64,000 bases of DNA, from NCBI RefSeq assembly GCF_021029445.1, contig NZ_CP072610.1, positions 2,976,001-3,040,000 on the forward strand. Direction: 5' to 3'. Under the pieces are notes generated by a model that saw only the letters and a program-made list of their open reading frames with translations, was not told the origin of the DNA and ran no database searches. A program made the translations under genes and the position numbers. How positions within the stretch are numbered: the stretch's first letter is position 1; each line of letters opens with the position of its first letter. Positions 28,471-36,364 of this stretch are shown piece after piece. The stretch is from Pseudomonas wenzhouensis (lineage in GTDB: Bacteria > Pseudomonadota > Gammaproteobacteria > Pseudomonadales > Pseudomonadaceae).

Positions 28471-28698
28471 ACCTTGTTTTCACTCCTATTGGACAAATCC
28501 AGGCAGCTGGTAGCGGCCAAGTGTATAGAAAGGGTTTTTAGCATTTCAAGCTGAATGCCGGGGAGCCCCCAGGAACACTTCAACGATCTGTCTATAAACC
28601 TGTTGCAGCTTTATAACGGATTTTAGACAGCCACTATGACAGTTTTCTGATGGCTCGCGTCACATTCGAGAGCCCCCGGACAGTCGGAGGCTCACTTT

Positions 28699-29442
28699 TT
28701 AGCTCATGTACATACCGCCGTTCACCGGAATAGTAGCCCCAGTGACGTAGCCTGCGCCATCGGAAGCCAGGAAACCGACGACCTTGGCGATCTCTTCGGC
28801 CTGACCCAGACGGCCCAGCGGAATCTGCGTCAGCAGCGCGTCGCGCTGTGCTTCGGGCAGCTCACGGGTCATGTCGGTGTCGATAAAGCCGGGGGCCACG
28901 GAGTTGACGGTGATACCACGCGAGCCGACTTCACGCGCCAGCGCGCGGCTGAAACCTTCTAGGCCGGCCTTGGCGGCCGCGTAGTTGGCCTGCCCGGCAT
29001 TGCCCATGGCACCGACCACGGAACCGATATTGATGATGCGACCGAAGCGCGCCTTGGTCATGCCACGCAGCACACCCTTGGACAAGCGATACAGGCTGTT
29101 GAGGTTGGTGTCGATGACATCGAACCACTCGTCGTCTTTCATGCGCAGCATCAGGTTGTCGCGGGTGATACCGGCGTTATTGACCAGAATGGCCGGCGCA
29201 CCGAACTGCTCGGCGATGGCGCCCAGCACGGCCTCGACGGAATCGGCGCTGGTCACGTTCAGCTCCATACCGGTACCGCTGATGCCGTGTTCTTGCAGCG
29301 TGGCGGCGATGCGCTCGGCACCGGATGCCGACGTGGCAGTGCCGATGACGATGGCGCCCTGACGCCCCAGCTCCAGGGCGATTGCCTGACCGATACCACG
29401 GCTGGCGCCAGTGACCAGCGCGACCTTACCTTGCAGACTCAT
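28699..29442 (-). CDS. fabG: 3-oxoacyl-ACP reductase
   Basis: NADPH-dependent short-chain dehydrogenase that reduces 3-oxoacyl-ACP to 3-hydroxyacyl-ACP. The product is 247 residues. The cofactor motif is TGASRGIGQA (11-20); the catalytic residues are Ser141, Tyr154 and Lys158 (YAAAK). It lies 15 bases after fabD and is probably co-transcribed with it. Confidence 0.97.
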   Translation of the reverse strand: MSLQGKVALVTGASRGIGQAIALELGRQGAIVIGTATSASGAERIAATLQEHGISGTGMELNVTSADSVEAVLGAIAEQFGAPAILVNNAGITRDNLMLRMKDDEWFDVIDTNLNSLYRLSKGVLRGMTKARFGRIINIGSVVGAMGNAGQANYAAAKAGLEGFSRALAREVGSRGITVNSVAPGFIDTDMTRELPEAQRDALLTQIPLGRLGQAEEIAKVVGFLASDGAGYVTGATIPVNGGMYMS

Positions 29443-29457
29443 GTTCGTTCTCCTTTC

Positions 29458-30396
29458 TCAAGCCAACGCAGCACGAGCAGCGGCGAAAGCATCGGGGGTA
29501 TCCAGGTTGTAAGTGCTGATGCCTTTGACACAGCGCTTGTTCAGGCCGCTGAGCACCTTGCCCGGGCCGCATTCGACCAGATCAGTCACGCCCTGCTCGG
29601 ACAGGCGCACCATCGACTCGACCCAGCGTACCGGGCTGTAGAGCTGCGCCAGCAGGTCAGCCTTCAGGGTGGCCAGGTCGGATACCACGGCTGCACTGAC
29701 GTTCTGCACCAGCGGGATCTGCGGCGCCTGCCAGTTCAGCGCTTCCACCGACTCGGCGAAACGCTCGGCAGCCGGCTTCATCAGCGCGCAGTGCGACGGC
29801 ACGCTGACCGGCAATGCCATGGCGCGCTTGGCGCCACGGGCCTTGCACGCCTCGATGGCACGTTCCACCGCTGCGACGCTACCCGCGATCACCACCTGGC
29901 CGGGGGCATTGAAGTTCACTGCGCTAACCACATCACCTTGCGCCGCTTCGGCGCAGGCGGCCAGCACGTCGGCATCTTCCAGGCCGAGGATGGCGGCCAT
30001 GCCGCCCTGCCCGGCCGGAACGGCCTGCTGCATCAATTGACCACGGCGCTCCACCAGCTTCACGGCGTCGACGAAGCCGATGCTGCCCGCGGCGACCAGC
30101 GCGGAGTACTCACCCAGGCTGTGACCGGCGACGAACGCCGGCTTGGCGCCGCCCTCGGCCTGCCACAAACGCCACAGGACGATGGAAGCGGTGAGGATGG
30201 CCGGCTGGGTCTTGTCGGTCTGGTTCAATTGCTCTTCCGGGCCTTGCTGGGTCAGCGCCCAAAGGTCGTAGCCGAGCGCTTCGGAGGCTTCACCGAAGGT
30301 GTCGATCACCAGCTTCTGCTGGGCGCCATGCTCGGCGAGCATGGTCAGGGCTTGCGAACCCTGACCGGGAAAGACGAATGCGAGGGATGCAGACAT
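29458..30396 (-). CDS. fabD: Malonyl-CoA:ACP transacylase
   Basis: Loads malonyl from CoA onto ACP. The product is 312 residues; the nucleophile is Ser93 in GHSLGEYSAL, and GQGSQ (11-15) is part of the active-site loop. The start ATG at 30396 follows AAGGGA; a longer upstream open frame enters the intergenic element and was discarded. A 286-base gap with the MITE-like element at 30509-30668 separates it from plsX. Confidence 0.97.
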   Translation of the reverse strand: MSASLAFVFPGQGSQALTMLAEHGAQQKLVIDTFGEASEALGYDLWALTQQGPEEQLNQTDKTQPAILTASIVLWRLWQAEGGAKPAFVAGHSLGEYSALVAAGSIGFVDAVKLVERRGQLMQQAVPAGQGGMAAILGLEDADVLAACAEAAQGDVVSAVNFNAPGQVVIAGSVAAVERAIEACKARGAKRAMALPVSVPSHCALMKPAAERFAESVEALNWQAPQIPLVQNVSAAVVSDLATLKADLLAQLYSPVRWVESMVRLSEQGVTDLVECGPGKVLSGLNKRCVKGISTYNLDTPDAFAAARAALA

Positions 30397-30508
30397 GAAT
30401 AAGTCCCTTGAGTCGAAAAACCAGCGCCAGGCGAGCCTGGCGCAGCAAACTGACAGTTGGATGACAGGCCGCGTGCCGCGGTCACATTCCACCACAGCCC
30501 ACGCCCTG

Positions 30509-30668
30509 CAGGGCGCCTCTAAAAACGTAGGCGAAGCAGCCAGCGCAAGGCAAAAACAGACGAAAAAGCGCAGTTTACGCGCTGTAAATGAGCATTTTGA
30601 TCGAACTCGCGCACGAGTCTGTTTTTAACGCCGCGATGGCAACGCAGGTAGTTTTTAGAGGCGCCCTG
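30509..30668. mobile_element. MITE-like element A, between plsX and fabD
   Basis: A 160-base element with perfect 18-base terminal inverted repeats, CAGGGCGCCTCTAAAAAC on the left and its exact reverse complement on the right. It has no coding sequence. The core (AGGCAAAAAC, GTTTACGCGCTGTAAATGAG, TTTTTAACG) matches that of the second element at 46968-47114, whose termini differ. It begins 15 bases after the plsX stop. Confidence 0.75.
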
Positions 30669-30682
30669 AAAACGCGACGAGT

Positions 30683-31693
30683 CTACAGCAACAAGTCCTC
30701 AAGTCGACCATGCAGTCGCTGCGGCAGATTTTCCTGCACCTCGCGCAACGCACAACGAATGGCGCTCTGAAAGCTCTCCTGCCCTGCCGCGCCATGACTC
30801 TTGACCACGATGCCCTGCAGCCCGAGAAAGCTCGCACCATTGTGCCGCGCCGGCGCCAGATCGGCCTTGAGGCGGCGCAGCAATGGCATCGCCAAGGCAC
30901 CGATTGCCTGGGCGAACAACCCATCGCTGAACAGCGCCTCGACCCGCCCGGTGATCATCCTGGCCAGGCCTTCACTGGACTTGAGCAGGATGTTGCCGAC
31001 GAAGCCGTCGCACACCACCACATCGGCTTCACCGCGATACATGCCATCGCCCTCGATGTAGCCGACGAAATTCAGCCCATGGGCCTGCTGCAGCATATTG
31101 GCCGCCAGCTTGACCTGCTGATTGCCCTTGATGTCCTCGGTACCGACATTGAGCAAGGCCACGCGCGGCCGAGATACACCCAGGGTTTCGGCCGCAACCG
31201 CGCCCATGATCGCGAACTGATAGAGGTGCTCGGCGCTGCAGTCGACGTTGGCACCCAGATCCAACAGGTAGCAATGGCCACGCTCAGTCGGAATCGGGCT
31301 GACCATGGCCGGCCGATCGATCCCCGGCAGCGTCTTCAGCACGTAACGCGACAGCGCCATCAGCGCCCCGGTATTGCCGGCACTGACGCAGGCATGCGCC
31401 TGACGCTGACGCACCAGCTCCAGCGCCACGCGCATCGAGGCATCCGGCTTGCCACGCAAGGCCTGCGCCGGACGTTCGTCCATGGCGATGACTTCACTGG
31501 CGTGATGAACCTGCAGACGCGAGCGGTCGACGCCGGACTGGCGAGCGAGCTGTTCTTCGATGAGGGGAGCTTGGCCGACGAGGGCCAGATGCAGCGAGGG
31601 GAATTCGGCCAGCGCGGAAATGCAGGCCGGAACAATGCAGTGGGGACCGAAGTCCCCACCCATTGCATCAATCGCGATGATCGAGGCAGACAA
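30683..31693 (-). CDS. plsX: Phosphate acyltransferase PlsX
   Basis: Converts acyl-ACP to acyl-phosphate, the donor for PlsY in phospholipid synthesis; a peripheral membrane enzyme. The product is 336 residues with the family start [13 protein letters not shown] and conserved [22 protein letters not shown] and GFVGNILLK. It lies directly after rpmF (4 bases). Confidence 0.97.
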   Translation of the reverse strand: MSASIIAIDAMGGDFGPHCIVPACISALAEFPSLHLALVGQAPLIEEQLARQSGVDRSRLQVHHASEVIAMDERPAQALRGKPDASMRVALELVRQRQAHACVSAGNTGALMALSRYVLKTLPGIDRPAMVSPIPTERGHCYLLDLGANVDCSAEHLYQFAIMGAVAAETLGVSRPRVALLNVGTEDIKGNQQVKLAANMLQQAHGLNFVGYIEGDGMYRGEADVVVCDGFVGNILLKSSEGLARMITGRVEALFSDGLFAQAIGALAMPLLRRLKADLAPARHNGASFLGLQGIVVKSHGAAGQESFQSAIRCALREVQENLPQRLHGRLEDLLL

Positions 31694-31696
31694 GGA

Positions 31697-31879
31697 TTAC
31701 TCGTCAGCGCCCTTGTCGATCACTTTGCGACCGCGGTACACGCCTTCCGGAGAAACGTGGTGGCGCAGGTGAACTTCACCGGTGCTCTTCTCTACGGACA
31801 GGGTGCTGGCCTCGAGGGCGTCGTGCGAACGACGCATGTCGCGGGCGGAACGGGATTTTTTGTTCTGCTGAACAGCCAT
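31697..31879 (-). CDS. rpmF: 50S ribosomal protein L32
   Basis: Large-subunit ribosomal protein of 60 residues, starting [20 protein letters not shown]. It has no CxxC zinc pair, so it is the zinc-independent form, as is usual in gammaproteobacteria. It lies between yceD and plsX, the standard order that links ribosome and lipid synthesis. Confidence 0.98.
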   Translation of the reverse strand: MAVQQNKKSRSARDMRRSHDALEASTLSVEKSTGEVHLRHHVSPEGVYRGRKVIDKGADE

Positions 31880-31892
31880 AACTCATTAACTC

Positions 31893-32420
31893 CTAAACGT
31901 TTGGGTCACGCTTTAACTGCGCCAATACACTGAACGGGTTGGACCGCGATACCTCGTCCTCGCCTGGCTCGGGCTCATCGAGACCGTCCGGCTGCTGGCA
32001 ATCACCTGGGGCATGAGCAGGAACGATGGGCAAGGCGAGAAGCAACTCTTCCTCGACCAGACCAAGCAGCTCCAGCGGCTCTTCGCCCACTTCCAGCACG
32101 TCGTAGCCCTTGGGCAAGGACTGAGTGTTCGCTCCAACCCGAACCACGGCGTATTCACATTCGCTGCGGATGGGTAGCGCGACCAGCTCCAGACAACGCT
32201 GGCAGACCATTTTGACCTCAACCTCAAGCTCACTGCGGATAACCACAGTTTTCTGCTCGTCACGGGCGAAATGAAATTTCGCCTGCACCGTGCCAGCCGT
32301 TTCGGCAAGCGGGTCGCAGAGACGCTGCAGGCTGGCCAGTTCGAGCTGCCCTTCAAGGGTAGCTTCGCGGTCGGCGAGCTTGCGCGGATCAACGTGAGGT
32401 GGAATCGGCCCATTCAACAT
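31893..32420 (-). CDS. yceD: YceD (DUF177) family protein
   Basis: Soluble 175-residue protein of the DUF177 family. In E. coli the corresponding protein is linked to 23S rRNA biogenesis, and plants have a related one; the mechanism is unclear. The CQRC pair near residue 75 and the acidic C-terminus before SNPFSVLAQLK are typical. It is the first gene of the yceD-rpmF-plsX run; its promoter should lie in the 110-base gap shared with the divergent Maf gene. Confidence 0.9.
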   Translation of the reverse strand: MLNGPIPPHVDPRKLADREATLEGQLELASLQRLCDPLAETAGTVQAKFHFARDEQKTVVIRSELEVEVKMVCQRCLELVALPIRSECEYAVVRVGANTQSLPKGYDVLEVGEEPLELLGLVEEELLLALPIVPAHAPGDCQQPDGLDEPEPGEDEVSRSNPFSVLAQLKRDPNV

Positions 32421-32530
32421 AGGCGCAGCATTCTAGGGATGCACCCTGCCCCTGTCAAAGGAAATTCGGCCTGTTTTCGAATGGCGACGATCAGTAGAAT
32501 TTCTCGCCCACCTATATAAAGGAAGAGAAC

Positions 32531-33112
32531 ATGCCCGCGCTGCTGCTCGCCTCCAGCTCACCCTACCGTCGCGAGCTGCTCGAACGCCTGCAACTGCCCT
32601 TTACCTGGCAATCGCCGAGCATCGACGAAACCCGCCGCGAGGGCGAAGCCGCCATCGACCTGGTCAGACGCCTGGCTGAAGAAAAGGCCCGCGCCCTCGC
32701 CGCCAACAACCCAGACCACCTGATCATCGGCTCGGACCAGGTCGCCGCACTCAGCGACGGACAGATACTCGGCAAACCCCACGATCTGCCGAGAGCCCAG
32801 CAACAGTTGCGCGCCGCCAGCGGCAGCAGCGTCACCTTTCTGACCGGACTGGCACTGCTCAATTCGAGCACCGGCAAATGCCAGGTCGAATGCGTACCCT
32901 TCACCGTGCATTTTCGCCCACTGAGCGACGAGCAGATCCTGCGCTACCTGCAACGCGAGCAGCCATTCGATTGCGCCGGCAGCTTCAAGTCCGAAGGTCT
33001 GGGCATCAGCCTGTTTCGCAGCACCGAGGGCGAAGACGCCACCAGTCTGGTCGGCCTGCCCCTCATTCGACTGGTGGACATGCTGATCAACGAAGAAATA
33101 GAAGTGCCGTAG
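32531..33112 (+). CDS. Maf-family nucleoside triphosphate pyrophosphatase (YceF type)
   Basis: House-cleaning pyrophosphatase of the Maf/YceF group, which hydrolyses modified nucleotides; the YceF type acts on 7-methyl-GTP. The product is 193 residues. The motifs are LLASSSPYRRELL at the start, catalytic IIGSDQVA (Asp69 region), GKPHD and SFKSEG. It is divergent from yceD, as in other Pseudomonas. The ATG follows AGGAAGAGAAC. Confidence 0.92.
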   Translation: MPALLLASSSPYRRELLERLQLPFTWQSPSIDETRREGEAAIDLVRRLAEEKARALAANNPDHLIIGSDQVAALSDGQILGKPHDLPRAQQQLRAASGSSVTFLTGLALLNSSTGKCQVECVPFTVHFRPLSDEQILRYLQREQPFDCAGSFKSEGLGISLFRSTEGEDATSLVGLPLIRLVDMLINEEIEVP

Positions 33113-33160
33113 GGCGGGCGCAACCCGCCAATCTCGGTCGGCGGGTTGCACCCGCCCTAC
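33109..33160. repeat. GTAGGGCGGG palindrome after the Maf gene
   Basis: GTAGGGCGGGCGCAACCCGCC-type arm at 33109 pairs with GGCGGGTTGCACCCGCCCTAC-type arm ending 33160 around a short loop. The first arm overlaps the last codons of the Maf gene. It separates the convergent Maf gene and sppA and may terminate both. Confidence 0.8.
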
Positions 33161-33177
33161 GGGGCTTCTTTTATATA

Positions 33178-34155
33178 TCAGCGCAGCGTCGGCCCCTGAA
33201 AGCCCATCCACAGCGCAATGCGGTCCGCGACACTGGTACCCAGGCGCTTGGCAAAGCGATCGAACGGCGTATCACGCTGAGTGAAGTCGACCATCTCTTT
33301 CTGACCAATCACCTCACGCGCCACATAGCTGGCACTACCCAGCGCATCGACCAAGCCCAGCTGCAGCGCCTGCTCGCCAGACCAGACCAGCCCCGAGAAC
33401 AACTCGGGATGCTCATCAGCCTTGAGACGATCACCACGACCCTTCTTCACGCTGTCGATGAACTGACGATGAGTGGTGTCCAGCACGGTTTTCCAGAAGC
33501 GGGTTTCCTCTTCCTTCTGCGGCTGGAACGGATCGAGAAATGCCTTGTGCTCACCCGAGGTATAGACGCGACGCTCGACACCGAGCTTGTCCATGGTTTC
33601 AACAAAACCGAAACTGGCTGCCGTAACACCAATGGAGCCGACCAGACTGGCCTTGTCGGCATAGATCTCATCGGCCGCGCTGGCGATGTAATAGGCGCCG
33701 GATGCACCCAGATCACTGATCACCGCATAGACCTTGGTCTGCGGATACTCGCCACGCAAGCGACGAATCTCGTCATAGATGTAGCCGGACTGCACCGGAC
33801 TACCGCCCGGGCTGTTGATACGCAGGATCACGCCCTTGGTATTGGTATCTTCGAAGGCGGCACGCAGACTGCCCACCACCTTATCGGCACTGGCTTCCTC
33901 TCGATCAGCGATCATGCCGCGAATTTCGATCAGCGCCGTATGCGCCTCGGCGGTCGAGGCTTTCTTCAGATCGAGCACTGGCAATACCAGCGCCAACGCA
34001 CCGAACAGGTAGATAAAGGTCAGCAGCTTGAAAAAAATACCCCAGCGACGCGAACGACGCTGCTCCTGAACACTGGACAGCAGTGCCTTTTCCAGCAACT
34101 TCCAGCTCTTGGCATCCTCGCCTGACGAAGACGATGACTTCCACTCATCCGACAT
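33178..34155 (-). CDS. sppA: S49-family signal peptide peptidase (SppA-like)
   Basis: Inner-membrane serine protease that degrades cleaved signal peptides. The product is 325 residues with one membrane segment at about 42-62. The Ser/Lys dyad is visible: the nucleophilic Ser in DLGASGAYYIAS and the general-base Lys in SGEHKAFLDPF. It is the short single-domain form. The ATG at 34155 is preceded by AGGTGAG and overlaps the HAD gene by 11 bases; an ATG two codons earlier is less well spaced. Confidence 0.92.
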   Translation of the reverse strand: MSDEWKSSSSSGEDAKSWKLLEKALLSSVQEQRRSRRWGIFFKLLTFIYLFGALALVLPVLDLKKASTAEAHTALIEIRGMIADREEASADKVVGSLRAAFEDTNTKGVILRINSPGGSPVQSGYIYDEIRRLRGEYPQTKVYAVISDLGASGAYYIASAADEIYADKASLVGSIGVTAASFGFVETMDKLGVERRVYTSGEHKAFLDPFQPQKEEETRFWKTVLDTTHRQFIDSVKKGRGDRLKADEHPELFSGLVWSGEQALQLGLVDALGSASYVAREVIGQKEMVDFTQRDTPFDRFAKRLGTSVADRIALWMGFQGPTLR

Positions 34156-34840
34156 ATTCACTCACCTCTGCTGAACGCTGCGCACGACCGACTTCCAGCC
34201 ACGCACGCAGCTCATTGAATTCGTTGATAGCCAAACGCGGCGAGCACTCGCGCAACACCGACAGCGGCTGCGCACCGAAACCTACCGCCACCGCGTCCAT
34301 CCCGGCATTGCGCGCCATCAGCAGGTCAAAGGTCGAATCCCCGACCATCAGCGCGCGCTCGGGTTGCACCCGGCAATGCGCGAGAATTTCGTGCAGCATC
34401 AGCGGGTCCGGCTTGCTTGCCGTCTCGTCAGCGCAACGGGTGATATCGAAGTAATCCAGCCAACCCTTGTCAGCCAGCACCCTATGCAACCCCCTGCGCC
34501 CCTTGCCGGTCGCCACAGCCAGCTGATACCCCTGATCACGAAAGACTTCGAGCGACTCGCGCACACCCTCGAACAACGGTGACGGCTCGGTCTCCAGCGC
34601 CAGATACTGCTCACTATAGGCGCGCCGGATGGTTTCGATTCGCAGCGGCTCATCGAGTTCCGGGTACAGCGTGCGAATCGCAACCCCAAGTTCCAGACCA
34701 ATAATCCCGCGCACCGCGACATCGCTGCAGCGCGGCACACATGCCACATCGGCAGCACGGTGCATGGCCTCGACGATACGGCCGATGGAATCCACCAGCG
34801 TGCCGTCCCAATCGAAAATCAGTAGCTGATAATCAGGCAC
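34145..34840 (-). CDS. HAD-superfamily hydrolase (phosphoglycolate phosphatase-like)
   Basis: Phosphatase of HAD subfamily IA, 231 residues. The nucleophile is Asp10 in [10 protein letters not shown], with Asp12 as acid/base; [10 protein letters not shown] is motif II, and KPDPLML with [15 protein letters not shown] are motifs III and IV. The cap domain is short. The physiological substrate is not certain; phosphoglycolate or another small phosphate ester is likely. It overlaps rluC by 8 bases upstream and sppA by 11 bases downstream, so the three form a tight operon. Confidence 0.92.
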   Translation of the reverse strand: MPDYQLLIFDWDGTLVDSIGRIVEAMHRAADVACVPRCSDVAVRGIIGLELGVAIRTLYPELDEPLRIETIRRAYSEQYLALETEPSPLFEGVRESLEVFRDQGYQLAVATGKGRRGLHRVLADKGWLDYFDITRCADETASKPDPLMLHEILAHCRVQPERALMVGDSTFDLLMARNAGMDAVAVGFGAQPLSVLRECSPRLAINEFNELRAWLEVGRAQRSAEVSEYVG

Positions 34841-35786
34841 TCAGACGCTCCAGGGTCTTCGCCCACATCTCATCCACCGGAGCCTCGAGCTTCAGCACGC
34901 CACCATCGGGCAGCGGCACGTGCAACTCATAGGCATGCAGGAACAGGCGTTTACCGCCCAGCTCGCGAATCTCACGGGAGAAGTCGTCATCGCCGTATTT
35001 GCTGTCGCCGGCAATACCATGACCTGCATATTGCGCGTGCACACGAATCTGGTGGGTACGACCAGTGATCGGGCTGGCCTCGACCAGCGTGGCGAACTCA
35101 CCGAAACGGCGCAGCACACGAAATACCGTGAGCGCCTCCTTGCCCTCGGGATTCACCTCGACCATACGCTCGCCGGAGCGCAGGTTGCTTTTCAGTAGCG
35201 GCGCGGCGATCTGCTTCTTGGCAGTCGCCCAGTGACCGCGCACCAACGCCATATAGCGCTTGTCCACGCCGTCGCCGCGCAGCGCTTCGTGCAGGTGTCG
35301 GAGCATGCTGCGCTTCTTGGCGATCATCAGCAGGCCGGACGTATCACGATCGAGGCGATGCACCAGCTCCAGATCCTTGGCATCGGGACGCAACTGGCGA
35401 AACGCCTCGATCACCCCGTAATTGAGACCACTGCCACCATGCACGGCGATACCGGCCGGTTTGTTCAGCACGATCAGCGCCTTGTCCTCATAAACGATGG
35501 CAGACTCGAGGCGCTGCAAAAGCCCCTGCGCCAGCGGCTCAGGCTCATCGCGCTCGGCCAGGCGCAGCGGCGGCACGCGCACCACATCACCGGCCTGGAG
35601 CTTGTATTCGGGCTTGATCCGCCCCTTGTTCACCCGAACTTCGCCCTTGCGCAGGATGCGGTAGATCAGGGTCTTGGGCACGCCCTTGAGCTGTGTCCGC
35701 AGGAAGTTGTCGATGCGTTGGCCGGCGAGTTCCGGTGCAACCTCGATCAGCTGAACGCCGGAGGTTGGAGAGGCAGGAGTAGTCAT
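34833..35786 (-). CDS. rluC: 23S rRNA pseudouridine synthase RluC
   Basis: Isomerises U955, U2504 and U2580 (E. coli numbering) of 23S rRNA to pseudouridine. The product is 317 residues: an S4 RNA-binding domain about 22-80 ([20 protein letters not shown]) and a catalytic domain with Asp146 in HRLDRDTSG. The start [10 protein letters not shown] at 35786 fits the family; the frame continues upstream into the leader without similarity. It is divergent from rne, as in most gammaproteobacteria, and leads the rluC-HAD-sppA operon. Confidence 0.95.
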   Translation of the reverse strand: MTTPASPTSGVQLIEVAPELAGQRIDNFLRTQLKGVPKTLIYRILRKGEVRVNKGRIKPEYKLQAGDVVRVPPLRLAERDEPEPLAQGLLQRLESAIVYEDKALIVLNKPAGIAVHGGSGLNYGVIEAFRQLRPDAKDLELVHRLDRDTSGLLMIAKKRSMLRHLHEALRGDGVDKRYMALVRGHWATAKKQIAAPLLKSNLRSGERMVEVNPEGKEALTVFRVLRRFGEFATLVEASPITGRTHQIRVHAQYAGHGIAGDSKYGDDDFSREIRELGGKRLFLHAYELHVPLPDGGVLKLEAPVDEMWAKTLERLSA

Positions 35787-36364
35787 CGCGCAATCATAAC
35801 AATTTTTTATGGAATTGAAGCACTTAATCATTGCTGCTATAGTCGCGAACGCCGCCAAAAGCGGCCTGGCTTGCGGATGATCGCCAAACTTGCCATCCCC
35901 TGCCCGCGCAAACCTTTTGGGACGTGAGGCCGTCCGACGGATTCTTCAGCTTAGAAAGGCCACCATTGGCTACGAAGACTTCGGAAATAAAGCCTTGAGT
36001 ATGATGCGCGATTCGCCCGCCGGGCGGTCGCGATAAATGACAACCGCTGCGGAATCCGCGCGCGGCACCCGATTTTCAGCGATACGTGTAGGGTGGAGAT
36101 GTACAACTGTCGGACTGCGTAGCACACCGCTTGATCAAAGACGCCTCATCTCGTCCGCTACCGCCAGTTGATTCCTCTTCCTGACTGAGTGCTTTCTGTC
36201 ACCACAGCAAGCAGGAGACGTCCGTCGCGACCGCAGCCTGGTATTGGCTGACCGTCGCTCGACAGTGGAACGATTTACGACCGTTTCTGACGCGCCTGAC
36301 ACCGACCCTGAGAGTCGTGTGTGCCTAACGTGGCTTCCGCTAGCCCGGAACCCATTGGTACCAC
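35787..36364 (+). promoter_or_regulatory. Long 5' leader of rne and divergent rluC promoter region
   Basis: A 578-base gap with no gene. RNase E genes have long structured 5' leaders through which RNase E autoregulates; in Pseudomonas a dedicated motif (called rne-II in the RNA literature) is described. The leader here holds strong short palindromes such as GCGATTCGCCCG/CGGGCGGTCGC near 36008-36034. I infer that it carries the autoregulatory structure; no fold was computed. Confidence 0.6.

Noticed and set aside
30509..30668. Target-site duplication around element A
   Set aside because: No direct repeat of flanking bases is convincing; the nearby GCCCTG pieces belong to the palindromic end itself.
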